From: Anaerolineales bacterium UBA3940
Lineage (GTDB): Bacteria > Chloroflexota > Anaerolineae > Aggregatilineales > UBA3940
Length of the DNA: 5,627 nt
Direction: 5' to 3'
Assembly: GCA_002385675.1 (NCBI GenBank)
Contig: DGDY01000145.1
Location: 1-5,627 of the forward strand
Shown piece after piece: positions 5,508-5,627 of the stretch (the stretch's first letter is position 1; each line of letters starts with the position of its first letter). The notes under the pieces are model-generated. The model saw only the letters and a program-made list of their open reading frames with translations. It was not told where the DNA came from and searched no databases. A program made the translations under genes and the position numbers.

Positions 5508-5549
5508 GTGAGTTGTGGTCAGTCACCCCTGATGGGAGCGGAGCACTAA
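5508..5549 (+). CDS. Possible 13-codon leader peptide
   Basis: GTG at 5508 opens a frame of 13 codons, VSCGQSPLMGAEH, ending at TAA (5547-5549). The very strong ribosome-binding site at ideal spacing supports translation. The peptide has no run of one amino acid that would suggest classical amino-acid attenuation. The start codon sits in the loop of the hairpin that hides the ribosome-binding site. Translation would disrupt that hairpin and compete with pairings at 5534-5565, so the peptide may matter as a ribosome position rather than as a product. It could also be chance within a purely structural RNA. Confidence 0.4.
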   Translation: MSCGQSPLMGAEH

Positions 5550-5604
5550 CCTAGGGGTCCGCCCCAACTTGGCAAGTCCCTCTCTCTGATGGGGGATACC
5601 ACGA

Positions 5605-5627
5605 CGCCCGGCCTAACCCGCCGGGCG
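5605..5627 (+). terminator. GC-rich hairpin at the right edge, possible attenuator terminator
   Basis: CGCCCGGC (5605-5612) and GCCGGGCG (5620-5627) form a perfect 8-bp stem with a seven-base loop. The window ends at the last stem base, so the decisive U-run after it cannot be seen. If present, this is an intrinsic terminator in the leader; if absent, it is another structural element. Confidence 0.4.

Larger units (their letters stand above)
5457..5627 (+). ncRNA. Structured 5' leader RNA of unknown class (partial)
   Basis: From the predicted start the RNA runs at least 171 bases with no long reading frame. Pairings seen by eye: GGTGACT (5500-5506) with AGTCACC (5521-5527), which covers the ribosome-binding site; GGGAGCGGA (5534-5542) with TCCGCCCC (5558-5565), with one bulged A; ACTT (5567-5570) with AAGT (5574-5577); TTGTGGT (5513-5519) with ACCACGA (5598-5604), one wobble pair; and an 8-bp GC hairpin at 5605-5627. 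An alternative pairing, ACCCCT (5525-5530) with AGGGGT (5553-5558), would exclude two of these. Such competing structures are typical of attenuators and riboswitches. I cannot match it to a known class, and folding has not been computed. Confidence 0.5.

Noticed and set aside
5550..5627. Guanidine-I (ykkC) riboswitch, suggested by CTAGGGGTCCG
   Set aside because: Only this short stretch resembles the class. The other conserved blocks (ACTGGTCCGAGAG-like and AAAAGCCCGGGAGA-like) are missing.
5589..5627. ATG at 5589 as the start of the downstream gene (MGDTTTPGLTRRA, open to the edge)
   Set aside because: No ribosome-binding site precedes it, and its codons coincide with the closing helix and the GC hairpin of the leader.

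Overview
The window is high-GC bacterial chromosome with tightly packed housekeeping genes. There are no transposase, integrase or phage genes and no CRISPR array. Three things fit Chloroflexota (Anaerolineae-like): a stand-alone bacterial Elp3, a short BirA without a DNA-binding domain, and short-period intergenic repeats. This assignment is an inference from gene content and style, not proof.

Layout. (1) Bases 1-1439, minus strand: a class I SAM-dependent methyltransferase followed by the N-terminal 204 codons of a probable superfamily 1 helicase that runs off the left edge. They are 52 bases apart and probably co-transcribed from a promoter at 1477-1504. (2) Bases 1533-1685, minus strand: a self-contained tRNA-Glu(CUC) unit with a sigma70-type promoter, the tRNA, and an intrinsic terminator hairpin starting three bases past the tRNA. 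(3) Bases 1712-4218, minus strand: elp3 and birA, overlapping by four bases (ATGA) and so translationally coupled. (4) Bases 4219-4516: a divergent intergenic region with three arrays of about 9-base repeats, then an inverted repeat that is also a G-quadruplex motif. (5) Bases 4517-5356, plus strand: a regulator of pyruvate phosphate dikinase or PEP synthase (DUF299 family). (6) Bases 5357-5627, plus strand: a near-consensus promoter, a 14-bp palindrome over the likely start point, and a structured leader RNA. The leader carries a very strong Shine-Dalgarno, a 13-codon reading frame, and a GC-rich hairpin at the right edge. The gene it controls lies outside the window.

How the genes relate. 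Elp3 (wobble-uridine modification) and the tRNA gene both concern translation, but this tRNA has C at position 34 and is not itself an Elp3 substrate. BirA attaches biotin to the acetyl-CoA carboxylase carrier, and the DUF299 protein controls pyruvate/PEP interconversion, so central carbon and lipid metabolism are represented. No single pathway links all the genes.

The best candidate for something undescribed is the leader RNA at about 5457-5627. It combines a possible operator, a sequestered ribosome-binding site, a short leader peptide, mutually exclusive pairings and a possible terminator. I could not match it to a known riboswitch or leader class from memory. All RNA pairings were found by eye and have not been folded computationally.
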